The notes under the pieces: model-generated
The model's input: the letters and a program-made list of their open reading frames with translations, nothing else
Database searches by the model: none
Told to the model about the DNA's origin: nothing
Made by a program: the position numbers and the translations under genes
Part shown: piece by piece, positions 1-8,045 of the stretch
How positions within the stretch are numbered: position 1 is the stretch's first letter
Layout: each line of letters begins with the position of its first letter
Origin: Cobetia crustatorum
Lineage (GTDB): Bacteria; Pseudomonadota; Gammaproteobacteria; Pseudomonadales; Halomonadaceae
Assembly: GCF_000591415.1 (NCBI RefSeq)
Contig: NZ_JEMF01000016.1
Location: forward strand, 1-64,000
DNA length: 64,000 bases
Direction: 5' to 3'

Positions 1-199
1 AACTTAAGACCAAGCACTTACCTAGAAAGCTACAGCCTAATAAGTGGTTCAGTTCTCTTAGTAGCGGGAGCTGGTTTTTAGGAGTAAATTGACTTAGCCA
101 GCGATCTACGTGTTGTTTATCAGGAACTGGTATTTCTCCTGATCGATAAGCACTTATTTTTTCAGCCACCTGAGAAAGTAAATTATCACGTTCTACCAT
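1..199 (-). CDS. Partial gene leaving the left edge, possible PRTase-like accessory protein
   Basis: Read on the minus strand, an open frame starts with ATG at 199 and runs without a stop to base 1, giving about 66 residues that begin MVERDNLLSQVAEKISAYRS. The stretch has a helical N-terminus followed by HVDRW and LPLLRELNHLL. From memory this recalls the N-terminus of the phosphoribosyltransferase-like (PRTase-CE) proteins found in accessory and defence loci, but that is a weak family guess on a short fragment. Codon use is AT-rich (TTA, ATA, AAA), unlike every other gene in the window, which suggests horizontal origin. A GGA lies about 9 bases upstream of the ATG. The function cannot be settled from this piece. 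Confidence 0.45.
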   Translation of the reverse strand, partial: MVERDNLLSQVAEKISAYRSGEIPVPDKQHVDRWLSQFTPKNQLPLLRELNHLLGCSFLGKCLVLS

Positions 200-310
200 A
201 AATTATCCATATGTCAAGAAGTGTCATTGTTAATGGTTTTTGTTTTTATAACTTTTTAAATATAGTATTAATAAATCAGTAAATGTGCAAATGCTTTATC
301 ATCACCTCAT
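1..310. other. AT-rich segment, likely border of an accessory island
   Basis: Base composition falls abruptly from the GC-rich APE genes to AT-rich DNA at about 285-310, inside the last codons of the PPTase gene. Bases 200-275 hold runs such as TTTTTATAACTTTTTAAATA and no gene; they probably contain the promoter of the leftward gene that starts at 199. No direct repeat, tRNA or integrase can be seen because the segment leaves the window. Confidence 0.5.
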
Positions 311-1124
311 ACCTCACCCATTCCCGATAAAATCCGTCCAGACGTTCTGTCTCGCTGAGGTGTGTTACCTCGGCGAGGCGTTCGCGTGCGTCCAGGGGCA
401 GCATGGCGATGCGGGCGTCGAGGTCGTGGGCGTGGCGGGGGTTGCGGTATTCGAGGTCCAGTCCGAGTGGGGCGGTGGCGAGGCCGACGAGCACATGGCC
501 GTGGCGGTGGGCGATGGAGACGTAGAAGTCTGCAGGCAGTGCAGGGTGGTGGGGTGCCTGGCCACGCGGCGACCAGTCGTCTAGTGGAAGCTGGATACCC
601 TGAGCCGCGGCGAGTTCACACAGCAGCACACGGGCGAGATGGGATTCGGCTTCGCGTTGCTGGCGACGGCGGGCCTTGGCGGGCGATGGCCGGCTGACGG
701 GCACATGCGAGGATGATGCGTCAGTTGGCGGATGTGACTCAGTGATGACCGTGTTATCCACAGCCGCTTGTCGCTCGCCCAATGATGGCGTGGCCGAGCG
801 CTTGGGGGCAGCAGGCGGGATCATCACACACGCCTCGGCCAGCCACAGGTGGGCTGGCCGAGAGGTTGAAGCAGAGGCTGGGCCTGATGCTGATAGCGAT
901 GTAGACGGCGCGCCGCTTGCCGCCAGCGAGGCGGCGAGGGCATGAGGATCATGCGAGATCAGTGGCTCGGCGCTCAGTGAGCCAGAGCCTTCAGATGCAC
1001 CACGGCCCAGCACCACACAGCGGTAGGCGGGGTAATCGGTCGGGCGCGTCGCTGGTTCATCTGCCGCGTTTGCCGTGTTGCCCTCACTTGCCTCGCTCAC
1101 GTCACTGGTCGCCCTCGTCATCAT
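276..1124 (-). CDS. 4'-phosphopantetheinyl transferase of the APE cluster, C-terminus probably clipped
   Basis: This enzyme would attach the phosphopantetheine arm to the two APE acyl carrier proteins. The 282-residue protein shows the Sfp-type signatures: SIAHRHGH near 203-210, GLDLEY with acidic residues D223 and E225 for Mg2+, and W269-x3-E273-x3-K277. Residues about 10-160 form an unusual Ser/Ala/Pro-rich stretch. The protein stops only five residues after the catalytic Lys, with AT-rich codons (ATA, CAT, TTG), exactly where the composition changes, so its natural C-terminus may have been replaced when foreign DNA joined here. Activity is plausible because the metal and catalytic residues are kept. 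It is the last gene of the APE operon, 9 bases after the upstream gene. Confidence 0.8.
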   Translation of the reverse strand: MMTRATSDVSEASEGNTANAADEPATRPTDYPAYRCVVLGRGASEGSGSLSAEPLISHDPHALAASLAASGAPSTSLSASGPASASTSRPAHLWLAEACVMIPPAAPKRSATPSLGERQAAVDNTVITESHPPTDASSSHVPVSRPSPAKARRRQQREAESHLARVLLCELAAAQGIQLPLDDWSPRGQAPHHPALPADFYVSIAHRHGHVLVGLATAPLGLDLEYRNPRHAHDLDARIAMLPLDARERLAEVTHLSETERLDGFYREWVRYEVMIKHLHIY

Positions 1125-1133
1125 CAGCGTTGA

Positions 1134-1655
1134 TTAGTTCTTGGGATGCAGAATCACCAGATCACCGCGCAACGCGACGCCAGAGACGATATTGCCCGCG
1201 TGGCATTCGTACTTCTCGGCGCTGGTGTAGGGCACATTGTCGTAATCGCTGCGAATGTTGATCACCGCATTGGCACCATATTCACGCGCCTTGTCCTGCA
1301 GCTCACGCAGTGCAGAGAGGAACACCCAGCGGCAGGCTTCTGCATCGCTTTTGTTGGTCGAGTTGGTCTTGGGATTCGCCCGCGCCCAGCCACGTTTCTC
1401 GATGCGTTCGTAGGGCTTGTTTTCACCGAAGAAGAAAGCGACATCATTCCCCAGTCGCTGGCTGGCCGCGGTGCTGGCCATCACGGGCATGATCGGCAGG
1501 AAGTGTTGCGTATCCCGCGCTGCCGCCGGTGCAGAGGCCAGCAGGCCTGCCGAACCGATCAGCATGGCGGCGCCCAGCGCCAGCACACGGGCCGAGCGTA
1601 CTGCGCGCGCGATGCGCGACAGGGACGAGAACTGCTGATGAACGAATGACACCAT
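1134..1655 (-). CDS. Small secreted protein annotated in APE clusters as 'excinuclease-like'
   Basis: A 173-residue protein with an N-terminal signal region (basic start, hydrophobic stretch about 24-45 ending in APAAA). The mature part has a conserved core: a CRW motif, then ELQDKAREYGANAVINIRSDY and a Cys near YECHAG. This resembles the small YbjQ/DUF-type domain proteins found at this position of APE operons, often misnamed as an excinuclease ATPase subunit. It has no ATPase motif. Its role is unknown; given the signal sequence it probably acts in the periplasm, perhaps in polyene transport or assembly. It lies between apeR and the PPTase gene. The 184 bases upstream (1656-1839) show no gene. 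Confidence 0.7.
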   Translation of the reverse strand: MVSFVHQQFSSLSRIARAVRSARVLALGAAMLIGSAGLLASAPAAARDTQHFLPIMPVMASTAASQRLGNDVAFFFGENKPYERIEKRGWARANPKTNSTNKSDAEACRWVFLSALRELQDKAREYGANAVINIRSDYDNVPYTSAEKYECHAGNIVSGVALRGDLVILHPKN

Positions 1656-1839
1656 CTGAATCTCCTCATGAATCTATGAACGGCAGTGTGAGCGGAAAGG
1701 CACGAATCGCGGACGGCTGCGGAGCAATGGTGGTGCTTGTCATACCTTAGCCCATGCAGCGGGCGCGTATCTTGCGCCAGAACTTGCTCGCTGCAAAGTC
1801 GTCCAGTCGCGACACCTTTCCTGCGCCCTCAAACGCTGA

Positions 1840-3096
1840 TCAGTCGCCTTGCCAGCGGCGCAGAATCAGCGAGGTGTTGATGCCACCGAAGGCGAAGTTA
1901 TTGCTCATCACGGTGTCTGTCTCGATTTCGCGTCCATCGGCGCGCAGATAATCCAGCGCAGCGCAGCGCGGGTCTACGTTCTCCAGATTGGCGGTGCCGT
2001 GGAACCAGCCATCGCGCATCATCTCGATGGCGATCCAGGCTTCAAGTGCGCCACAGGCGCCCAGCGTATGGCCGGTAAAACTCTTGAAGGCGCTGATGGG
2101 CGTGCCATCACCGAATACGGCATGAGTCGCGTGACTCTCGGCGATATCGCCGCGCTCGGTGGCGGTGCCGTGGGCGCTGACATAGCCGATATCAGAAGCC
2201 GAGACACCGGCATCTTCCAGCGCCATGCGCATGGCGGCTTCCATCATGTTGGCGTCAGGCTGGGTGACGTGGCGGCCATCGGAGTTGGTGCCAAAGCCGA
2301 GAATCTCGGCGTGGATGGTCGCGCCGCGCGCACGGGCGTGCTCCAGCTCTTCCAGAATCAGCGTGCCGGCGCCTTCGCCGATCACCAGCCCATCACGTTC
2401 GGCATCGAAAGGTCGCGGTGAACGCTCTGGATGGTCATTGCAGGTGCTGGTCGCGAACAGGGTGTCGAACACGGCGGCATCGGCGGCAGAGAGTTCTTCA
2501 CAGCCACCGGCCACCATCGCGGTCTGGCGACCGAAGCGGATGGCCTCATAGGCATAGCCGATGCCCTGGCTGCCGGAAGTGCAGGCGCTGGAGGTGGTGT
2601 GAATCCGTCCCTTGATACCCAGGAAGACGCCGATATTGACCGGCGCAGTGTGCGCCATCATGCGGATGTAGGAGTTGGCGTTGAGGCCATCGGTGGAGTG
2701 GTTGATCAGCATGTTGCCGAAGTCCGCCACCGCGTCCGGCTCACCGGCAGAGGCCCCATAGGCGATGCCCATCTGGCCGCTCTCCTTGAGCGAGCTGTCT
2801 GCCAGCCCCGCTGCCTCAAGCGCCAACTCACTGGAACGCGTCGCCAGCTGTGCAACGCGGCCCATGCTGCGTAGTGCGCGGCGGTTATAGTGCTTGGGGA
2901 GCGTGAAGTCACTGACGGGCGCGCCGAGACGCGTGTTCAGGCCGTCGTACTTGTCCCACTCCTCGATATAGCGAATGCCGGTATGGCCTGCCTTGAGGTT
3001 GGCGCGCAGCGTCGGCCAGTCATTGCCGATCGGCGAGAAGCCATGCATGCCGGTGACGACGACGCGGTGACCGCGTATGGAAGATGTTGCTGTCAT
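1840..3096 (-). CDS. apeR: APE beta-ketoacyl-ACP synthase (KS), ApeR-type
   Basis: A FabF-like ketosynthase of 418 residues that condenses malonyl-ACP with the growing polyene. The full Cys-His-His triad is present: C172 in SACTSG, H309 in SAHGTAT and H343 in TGHTLG, and the C-terminus has the usual NNFAFGGINTS. The frame opens further upstream, but I place the start at 3096 (MTATSSIRGHRVVVTG): its ATG overlaps the apeQ stop as TGATG, the same junction used elsewhere in this operon. The name follows the characterised Xenorhabdus APE system, where ApeR is the second, homodimeric KS; assignment is by position and sequence type. Confidence 0.85.
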   Translation of the reverse strand: MTATSSIRGHRVVVTGMHGFSPIGNDWPTLRANLKAGHTGIRYIEEWDKYDGLNTRLGAPVSDFTLPKHYNRRALRSMGRVAQLATRSSELALEAAGLADSSLKESGQMGIAYGASAGEPDAVADFGNMLINHSTDGLNANSYIRMMAHTAPVNIGVFLGIKGRIHTTSSACTSGSQGIGYAYEAIRFGRQTAMVAGGCEELSAADAAVFDTLFATSTCNDHPERSPRPFDAERDGLVIGEGAGTLILEELEHARARGATIHAEILGFGTNSDGRHVTQPDANMMEAAMRMALEDAGVSASDIGYVSAHGTATERGDIAESHATHAVFGDGTPISAFKSFTGHTLGACGALEAWIAIEMMRDGWFHGTANLENVDPRCAALDYLRADGREIETDTVMSNNFAFGGINTSLILRRWQGD

Positions 3097-3887
3097 CAGA
3101 ACATGCCTCCATTGACGGCGATGGTCTGACGCGTGATGTAGCCGGCATCCTTCGAACACAGGAAGGCCACGGTGGCAGCGACTTCTTCTGCCTCACCGGC
3201 ACGGCGCATCGGAATCATCTTCAGCGCCTCTTCCATCTCGACACCGTCGGTCATCTCGGTATTGATCACGCCTGGCGCGACCGCGTTGACGGTGATACGG
3301 CGCTTGGCCAGCTCTACCGCCAGTGCCTTGACCGCCCCGATCAGCCCTGCCTTGGCGGCGGAATAGTTGACCTGGCCACGGTTGCCCATCATGCCGGAGA
3401 CGGACGACATCACGATGATGCGGCCCGGCTTGCGGCGGCGCACCAGCGGCATTGCCAGCGGTTTGACCACGTTGTAGAAGCCATCGAGGTTGGTGCGAAT
3501 CACGCTGTCCCAGTCTTCATCAGTCAACGCGGGAAAGGCGTTGTCGGCATGAATGCCGGCGTTGCAGATGACGCCGTAATAGCAGCCGTGTGTCTCGATA
3601 TCGCTTTCAAGCGCCAGCTTGGCCGCGGCGCGGTCTGCGACGTCAAAGCACAGGATGCGCGATTCGCCGCCCAGCGTGGTGATCTCGCGAGCAACTTCTT
3701 CGGCGGCATCGCGGCGTGAGCGACAGTGCAGCACGAGGTTGTAACCGTCGCGGGCGAGACGCAGTGCGATGGCGCGGCCGATACCCCGACTGGAGCCGGT
3801 GACCAGAATCCACTCGCGACTGTGGGTGACAGGGCTGGCGTCAGGGCTGCTATCAGGGATGGCGTCAGAAGAGGGCATGGCAGACAT
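3096..3887 (-). CDS. apeQ: APE 3-oxoacyl-ACP reductase (KR, SDR family)
   Basis: A 263-residue short-chain dehydrogenase that reduces the beta-keto group after each condensation using NADPH. The nucleotide motif GSSRGIG is at 31-37, ICNAG near 107-111, and the catalytic Tyr/Lys are Y175 and K179 in YSAAK with Ser about 162. The N-terminus has some 20 extra Ser/Pro/Asp-rich residues compared with FabG. Start and stop overlap their neighbours by TGATG at both ends, implying translational coupling with the dehydratase and the KS. Known APE chemistry pairs this KR with two dehydratase domains so that each cycle leaves a trans double bond. Confidence 0.88.
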   Translation of the reverse strand: MSAMPSSDAIPDSSPDASPVTHSREWILVTGSSRGIGRAIALRLARDGYNLVLHCRSRRDAAEEVAREITTLGGESRILCFDVADRAAAKLALESDIETHGCYYGVICNAGIHADNAFPALTDEDWDSVIRTNLDGFYNVVKPLAMPLVRRRKPGRIIVMSSVSGMMGNRGQVNYSAAKAGLIGAVKALAVELAKRRITVNAVAPGVINTEMTDGVEMEEALKMIPMRRAGEAEEVAATVAFLCSKDAGYITRQTIAVNGGMF

Positions 3888-4462
3888 CAGGGATTTCCTT
3901 GCAATGAGGCACCGGCAGCATCCTGCTGTCCGGGTGAGGAAAGGGGAGCGTTGGAATCGTTGTTGGTTGAGCTGTCAGTAGAGCTGTCGGCAGCGTCGCT
4001 TGGTTCGAAGACATTGACTCCGGCGTTGGCGACACGGATACCGTTGTCATCGCTGATCTGTGCCGTGAAGGCACCCAGACCGTTATTGGCGCGATAGTCG
4101 AGCTGAACATGAATCTGCCAGCGATGCGCGCAGGCGAAAGCGGCGACCTCACTATTGAAACGGCGGCTGCCGAGCAGAAAGCCGACGCGTGGTGGCTGCC
4201 CGCTACGCGCGGCCTGCATGCCAGACCACGCAGCGATGGCCTGTGCCATCCACTCAAGTCCCACCCAGCCGGGAATCACGGACTGGCCGTCGGCGTCAGG
4301 TTCGGCGAACAGATCATCCGCAGTGGGGCAGATATCGGCACTCAGCGAGGTATCATCGCAGGCCAGTATGCGGTCCAGCAGGCACATGCCCATCTCATGC
4401 GGAACATAGGGGCCAATGTCACAGGGCAGGGTCGGCCAGCTATCCGAGGGCGATGTCAGCAT
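3887..4462 (-). CDS. apeP: APE 3-hydroxyacyl-ACP dehydratase (hotdog fold), ApeP-type
   Basis: A 191-residue single-hotdog dehydratase that removes water from the 3-hydroxyacyl intermediate. The N-terminus carries YVPHEMGMCLLDRI, the FabA/FabZ-like catalytic His region, and GWVGLEWMAQAIAAW forms the central helix. The last 35 residues are a Ser/Asp/Asn-rich tail with no domain. A second dehydratase domain is fused to the acyl ligase at 15077-17053, so the cluster keeps the two-DH arrangement known from APE systems. It overlaps apeO by 7 bases and apeQ by one base. Confidence 0.82.
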   Translation of the reverse strand: MLTSPSDSWPTLPCDIGPYVPHEMGMCLLDRILACDDTSLSADICPTADDLFAEPDADGQSVIPGWVGLEWMAQAIAAWSGMQAARSGQPPRVGFLLGSRRFNSEVAAFACAHRWQIHVQLDYRANNGLGAFTAQISDDNGIRVANAGVNVFEPSDAADSSTDSSTNNDSNAPLSSPGQQDAAGASLQGNP

Positions 4463-5838
4463 GTAGAAGGCTCCTTGGTCAGCTTGGCAGATGGCTCCGT
4501 AAACCGTTCTGTCGAGACTGGATGGCGTTCCAGCACCAGCGAGATATTGTTGCCACCGAAGGCGAAGGCATTGCTCATCACGCGCAGTGGCGGGGTCTCA
4601 GGGCGATCACGATAGACGATGTTCAGCGCGGCCAGCGCAGGGTCGAGCGCCTGACGCGGCGTGGCATGGGGCGGCAGTCGGCCGTGTTGCAGCGTCAGCC
4701 AGCAGAAGGCGGCTTCCAGCGCACCACAGGCTCCCAGCGTGTGGCCGGTCAGTGCCTTGGTCGAGCTGACGGCGGGCATCAGCGTGTGAGCGTCATCTGT
4801 GCTTTCTGCGCCTTCGGCGTCTTGGGAAAACAGGCGGCTGATGGCCAGGCTCTCCATCACATCGTTGAGCGGCGTGGCCGTGCCGTGCAGATTGATGTAG
4901 TCGATCTCGCTGGGCGAACGCCCGGCATTGGTGAGCGCGGCACGCATCGCGGCCTCGGCACCGCTACCCTCGGGGCAGGGTGCCGATATGTGATGGGCAT
5001 CGCTGGATTCGCCGACGCCGGTCAATTGCACGCCGCCGGTTTCCCGCGTGACCACGAACAGCACTGCGGCCTCACCGAGATTGATGCCATCGCGCGCCGC
5101 GCCCAGTGGTAGGCATTCGTTACGACTGACGGCTTCCAAGCTCATGAAACCCTTCACCGTCATGTGGCACAGACTGTCGGCACCGCCAGCAATCACCGCA
5201 TCACACTGACCAGAGGCCAATAAACGGCGTGCACTGGCGAGTGCCTTGGCGCTGGACGTACAGGCAGTGGAGAGGGTGTAGACCGGCCCGCGCGCACCAC
5301 TCAGCCAAGCGACGCACTCGGCGGGCGCGCCCAGCTCCTGACGACGATATTCAAAGCTCGTCGGCCAACTATCAGCGCTGTCTGTCCCCTGCGCCACGCT
5401 GGCGCGGTGTGCCTCCATCGCGGCTTCCGTTTCGCCGATGCCGGAGGTACTGGTGCCGAGCACCACGCCGATGCGCTCCGGCTTGATGCCTTGCTGACGC
5501 AGGGCATCAAGCTCTGGTGTCAGCTGCTCCAATGCGGTTGCCAACAGGCGATTGTTGCGCGAGCGCATGGGTGCCGGCCACTCACTGTCATCCACCAGCG
5601 GCGTGGTGACGCGGCCCAGCGGCAGTGGTGTGCCGGGGCTGAAGTCATCACTGATACGCAACCCACGGCTAGCGCTGAACAGGGCGCTGGAAATCAGCCC
5701 GTGATCGGCGCCTAGCGGGCAGACGATACCGGGGCGTGACAGACGGCAGGCGGAGCGGGGGCTTGCGGTATTAGCGCCCAAGCCAGCCGGTGAGGTCGCC
5801 GTCGAGCCAGCAGCCGAGGATGAAGCGATATCAGTCAT
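4456..5838 (-). CDS. apeO: APE beta-ketoacyl-ACP synthase, ApeO-type elongating KS
   Basis: A 460-residue ketosynthase with C193 in TACTSS, H318 in NLHGTAT and H366 in TGHTLG, so it is catalytically complete. In the characterised APE pathway the ApeO KS works as a heterodimer with ApeC, a KS-like chain-length factor; here apeC is the first gene of the operon (19095-19829). The N-terminal 30 residues are Ser/Ala/Thr-rich and not part of the fold. The start overlaps the preceding lipoprotein gene by 8 bases. Assignment of O versus R rests on gene order and the more divergent N-terminal half of this one. Confidence 0.82.
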   Translation of the reverse strand: MTDIASSSAAGSTATSPAGLGANTASPRSACRLSRPGIVCPLGADHGLISSALFSASRGLRISDDFSPGTPLPLGRVTTPLVDDSEWPAPMRSRNNRLLATALEQLTPELDALRQQGIKPERIGVVLGTSTSGIGETEAAMEAHRASVAQGTDSADSWPTSFEYRRQELGAPAECVAWLSGARGPVYTLSTACTSSAKALASARRLLASGQCDAVIAGGADSLCHMTVKGFMSLEAVSRNECLPLGAARDGINLGEAAVLFVVTRETGGVQLTGVGESSDAHHISAPCPEGSGAEAAMRAALTNAGRSPSEIDYINLHGTATPLNDVMESLAISRLFSQDAEGAESTDDAHTLMPAVSSTKALTGHTLGACGALEAAFCWLTLQHGRLPPHATPRQALDPALAALNIVYRDRPETPPLRVMSNAFAFGGNNISLVLERHPVSTERFTEPSAKLTKEPSTC

Positions 5839-6652
5839 GCGTAGACGGTTCCAGTGAGGCCAGTTCAGGAGAAACGGTGTTGAGAGAAACGGTATTGAGA
5901 GAATCAGTATTGAGAGAATCAGTGTCGAGAGAATCAGTGTCGAGAGAATCAGTGTTGAAAGAAACAGAGGGCAGTGGTGTCAGCACAAGTACTCGCCCCG
6001 ATGCGGGATCGCTCAATGAGACACGGCCCTGTGCGTCGCGGTCCAGCTCGGCGATGACGTCATTTCCCTGACGGATGATGCGCTGCGCGGGCTGATTCGG
6101 GTGCTGCCAGTCGCCGGCCTGGACCAGCTGCCAGTCAGTGCCCATGAAGGCCTTGTCGATGGCAGCTTGCGGCCAATGCACCCAGCTGATGCGGCGCGCT
6201 AGCCAGTCAGCGGTGAAGGGCAGCTTTTCCAGCACGTCGGGGCGCGCATTCTCGAAGCGGCTGCCGTCGTTGTCATGTACCAGCGTCAGCAGGCGCTGGC
6301 CCTGCACGCTGAGCAACACCAGTCGCATGGCCTCCGGCGATTGGCGCAGCACTCCGAGCAATGGCGGCAGGCGGGGGGAGGCATCGTCCATCACGGCCTT
6401 GCCGTTCTCATCCATACGCTCCATCCGCAGGCTCAGACGTTGTGTCGTCGTGTCTTGCAAGCTGGAGAGTGCCGGCATCGGGCTTTGCGCGCTCAGTGGT
6501 TGTGGGGCGAACAGGCTACATCCGCTCAGCAATAGGCTGGCAGCAAGCCCCAGACCAGCGGCGAGCAGCGGTCGGCAGCGCGTGCGCAAGTTACACGCAG
6601 CATCAGAGGGGCGCGTCGAGACAGTATCAGCGGAAACAGGCAGGGAGTTCAT
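5831..6652 (-). CDS. APE outer-membrane lipoprotein (DUF3261-like)
   Basis: A 273-residue predicted lipoprotein: hydrophobic signal about 28-44 ending in the lipobox LLSGC with Cys at about 45. The mature region (LSLRMERMDENGKAVMDDASP and the LVHDNDGSRFENARPDVLEKLPF part) fits the DUF3261 lipoprotein found beside APE exporters, probably helping to seat the polyene in the outer membrane together with the LolA-like and MMPL proteins. The C-terminus ends in a run of near-identical five-residue repeats (DSLDT, DSLNT, VSLNT) encoded by a 15-bp tandem repeat. It shares a 4-base ATGA overlap with the flavoprotein gene upstream. Confidence 0.75.
   Translation of the reverse strand: MNSLPVSADTVSTRPSDAACNLRTRCRPLLAAGLGLAASLLLSGCSLFAPQPLSAQSPMPALSSLQDTTTQRLSLRMERMDENGKAVMDDASPRLPPLLGVLRQSPEAMRLVLLSVQGQRLLTLVHDNDGSRFENARPDVLEKLPFTADWLARRISWVHWPQAAIDKAFMGTDWQLVQAGDWQHPNQPAQRIIRQGNDVIAELDRDAQGRVSLSDPASGRVLVLTPLPSVSFNTDSLDTDSLDTDSLNTDSLNTVSLNTVSPELASLEPSTHD
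5867..5967 (-). repeat. 15-bp in-frame tandem repeat, about 6-7 copies
   Basis: On the plus strand a unit close to GAGAGAATCAGTGTC repeats head to tail every 15 bases from about 5867 to 5967, with the copies at 5912-5926 and 5927-5941 identical and the others differing at one to three positions. It lies in the 3' end of the lipoprotein gene and codes for consecutive pentapeptides, so changes in copy number would alter length without breaking the frame. Confidence 0.9.
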
Positions 6653-7998
6653 GACGGTATTTTACCTTTTCTGGCTGCTGGCTGCCGTGTGTCATGCGCA
6701 CTGGCAGAGAGCGTTGCCAGGGCTGTGAGGCGACGACGGCTGGCACTGACGAAGGGATTCTTTTCATCCCAGGCGTAACCGGCGAGTACGGCGCTGATCA
6801 TCTGGCGAATACGCAGATGCGGGTCAGGGTGGTAGATGATGTCGGGCAGACGACCGTCATACCAGGCCGTGACGAATTCACGGAATACGTTGATGCCACG
6901 GCGCAGCGGTTGCTCGAACTCGCTGGCCCAATCCGGGCGCTGGCTTTCATCGGTGCAGGCCAGTTCGCGCTCGACCAGCGGCATCGCACGCAGCGCTGAT
7001 TCCAGCGCGATGGTGACGCCGGAGGAGAATACCGGGTCGAGAAACTCCCCCGCGTTGCCGAGTAGTGCATAGCCTGGCCCATGCAGACGACTGACATCAG
7101 CGCTGTAGCCGCCGAGCGATTGCACGGCATTGGCTGGCGTGGCATCACGCAGCAGCTCGTTCAGACGCGGTTCTTCATTGACCCACTGCCAGAGACGCTG
7201 CTGTTTGTTCAGGGAATTTTCTGAATCATCGCCGGTTGCCTCGATCAGCTCACGCGGACCGACCACGCCCAGCGAGGCGCGGCCATGGGTGAACGGAATC
7301 AGCCAATACCAGACATCAGGATGTACGGGATGCGAGGCGATCAGGATATTGTCGCGGTGATAGCCTTCGGCAGGCGGCGTGAGGCCTGCGATGCCGTCAT
7401 GGACATGCCCGAACAGCGCGACGCGTGGCTCCAGACGTGGGTCGCGTTCGAGGGATTCGAGACGCGCCAGCACGCGGCCATAGCCACTGGCATCGAGCAC
7501 GAAGGCGGCTTCCAGCTCACGGCCATCTTCAAGCGTGAGGCGTGGGCCCTCGTTGCCCTCGGCGGCGCGAAAGCCGTTGACGGTCACACCGAATTCGACC
7601 TTGGCACCGTATTCGCGTGCGCCCTCGATCAGGCGCTGGTCAAAGTCAGCACGCTCGATTTGCCAGGTGGTGCCCGGCCCGTCACTGAACTTGTCGCGAA
7701 AGTCGATGTGACGATGTTCGCCACGCCGCGTGAAGGCCGCGCCAGTCTTGGGCTGGTAGTCCCCTGCTTCGGCGTAAGGCATCAGTCCACAGGCTTTTAG
7801 ATGTTGCATGCAGCGTGGCAGCAGGCTCTCGCCAATCGAGAAACGCGGGAAGTGGCTGCGCTCCAGCACGCGTACGGCATGGCCCGCCCGTGCTAGCCAC
7901 GCTGCCGCTGCCGCGCCTGCCGGGCCTGCGCCGATGATGATGACCTCTTTTGCTTGATGCCTGCTCAAATCGGTGTGTGAGTCGCGTGCCTTATCCAT
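6649..7998 (-). CDS. FAD-dependent oxidoreductase of the APE cluster (tryptophan-halogenase-like fold)
   Basis: A 449-residue flavoprotein. The Rossmann motif GAGPAG is at 23-28 and is followed by ERSHFPRFSIGESLLP, a stretch typical of the geranylgeranyl-reductase/halogenase group; ALLGNAGEFLDPVFSSG near 310-325 is the second FAD motif. A WxWxIP-like halogenase motif is not clear (DVWYWLIPF is the nearest piece), so halogenation should not be assumed. Genes of this kind sit at this position in APE and flexirubin clusters with no settled function. It is flanked by the exporter (47 bases) and the lipoprotein (ATGA overlap). Confidence 0.78.
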   Translation of the reverse strand: MDKARDSHTDLSRHQAKEVIIIGAGPAGAAAAAWLARAGHAVRVLERSHFPRFSIGESLLPRCMQHLKACGLMPYAEAGDYQPKTGAAFTRRGEHRHIDFRDKFSDGPGTTWQIERADFDQRLIEGAREYGAKVEFGVTVNGFRAAEGNEGPRLTLEDGRELEAAFVLDASGYGRVLARLESLERDPRLEPRVALFGHVHDGIAGLTPPAEGYHRDNILIASHPVHPDVWYWLIPFTHGRASLGVVGPRELIEATGDDSENSLNKQQRLWQWVNEEPRLNELLRDATPANAVQSLGGYSADVSRLHGPGYALLGNAGEFLDPVFSSGVTIALESALRAMPLVERELACTDESQRPDWASEFEQPLRRGINVFREFVTAWYDGRLPDIIYHPDPHLRIRQMISAVLAGYAWDEKNPFVSASRRRLTALATLSASAHDTRQPAARKGKIPS

Positions 7999-8045
7999 GG
8001 CGTCGTCCCCTGTTGTTATATGGTGTGCGAGCTATCGTGTTGCTG

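Noticed and set aside
5867-5967. Short regular repeats as a CRISPR array
   Set aside because: Units are 15 bp with no spacers, lie in frame inside a coding region, and no cas gene is present.
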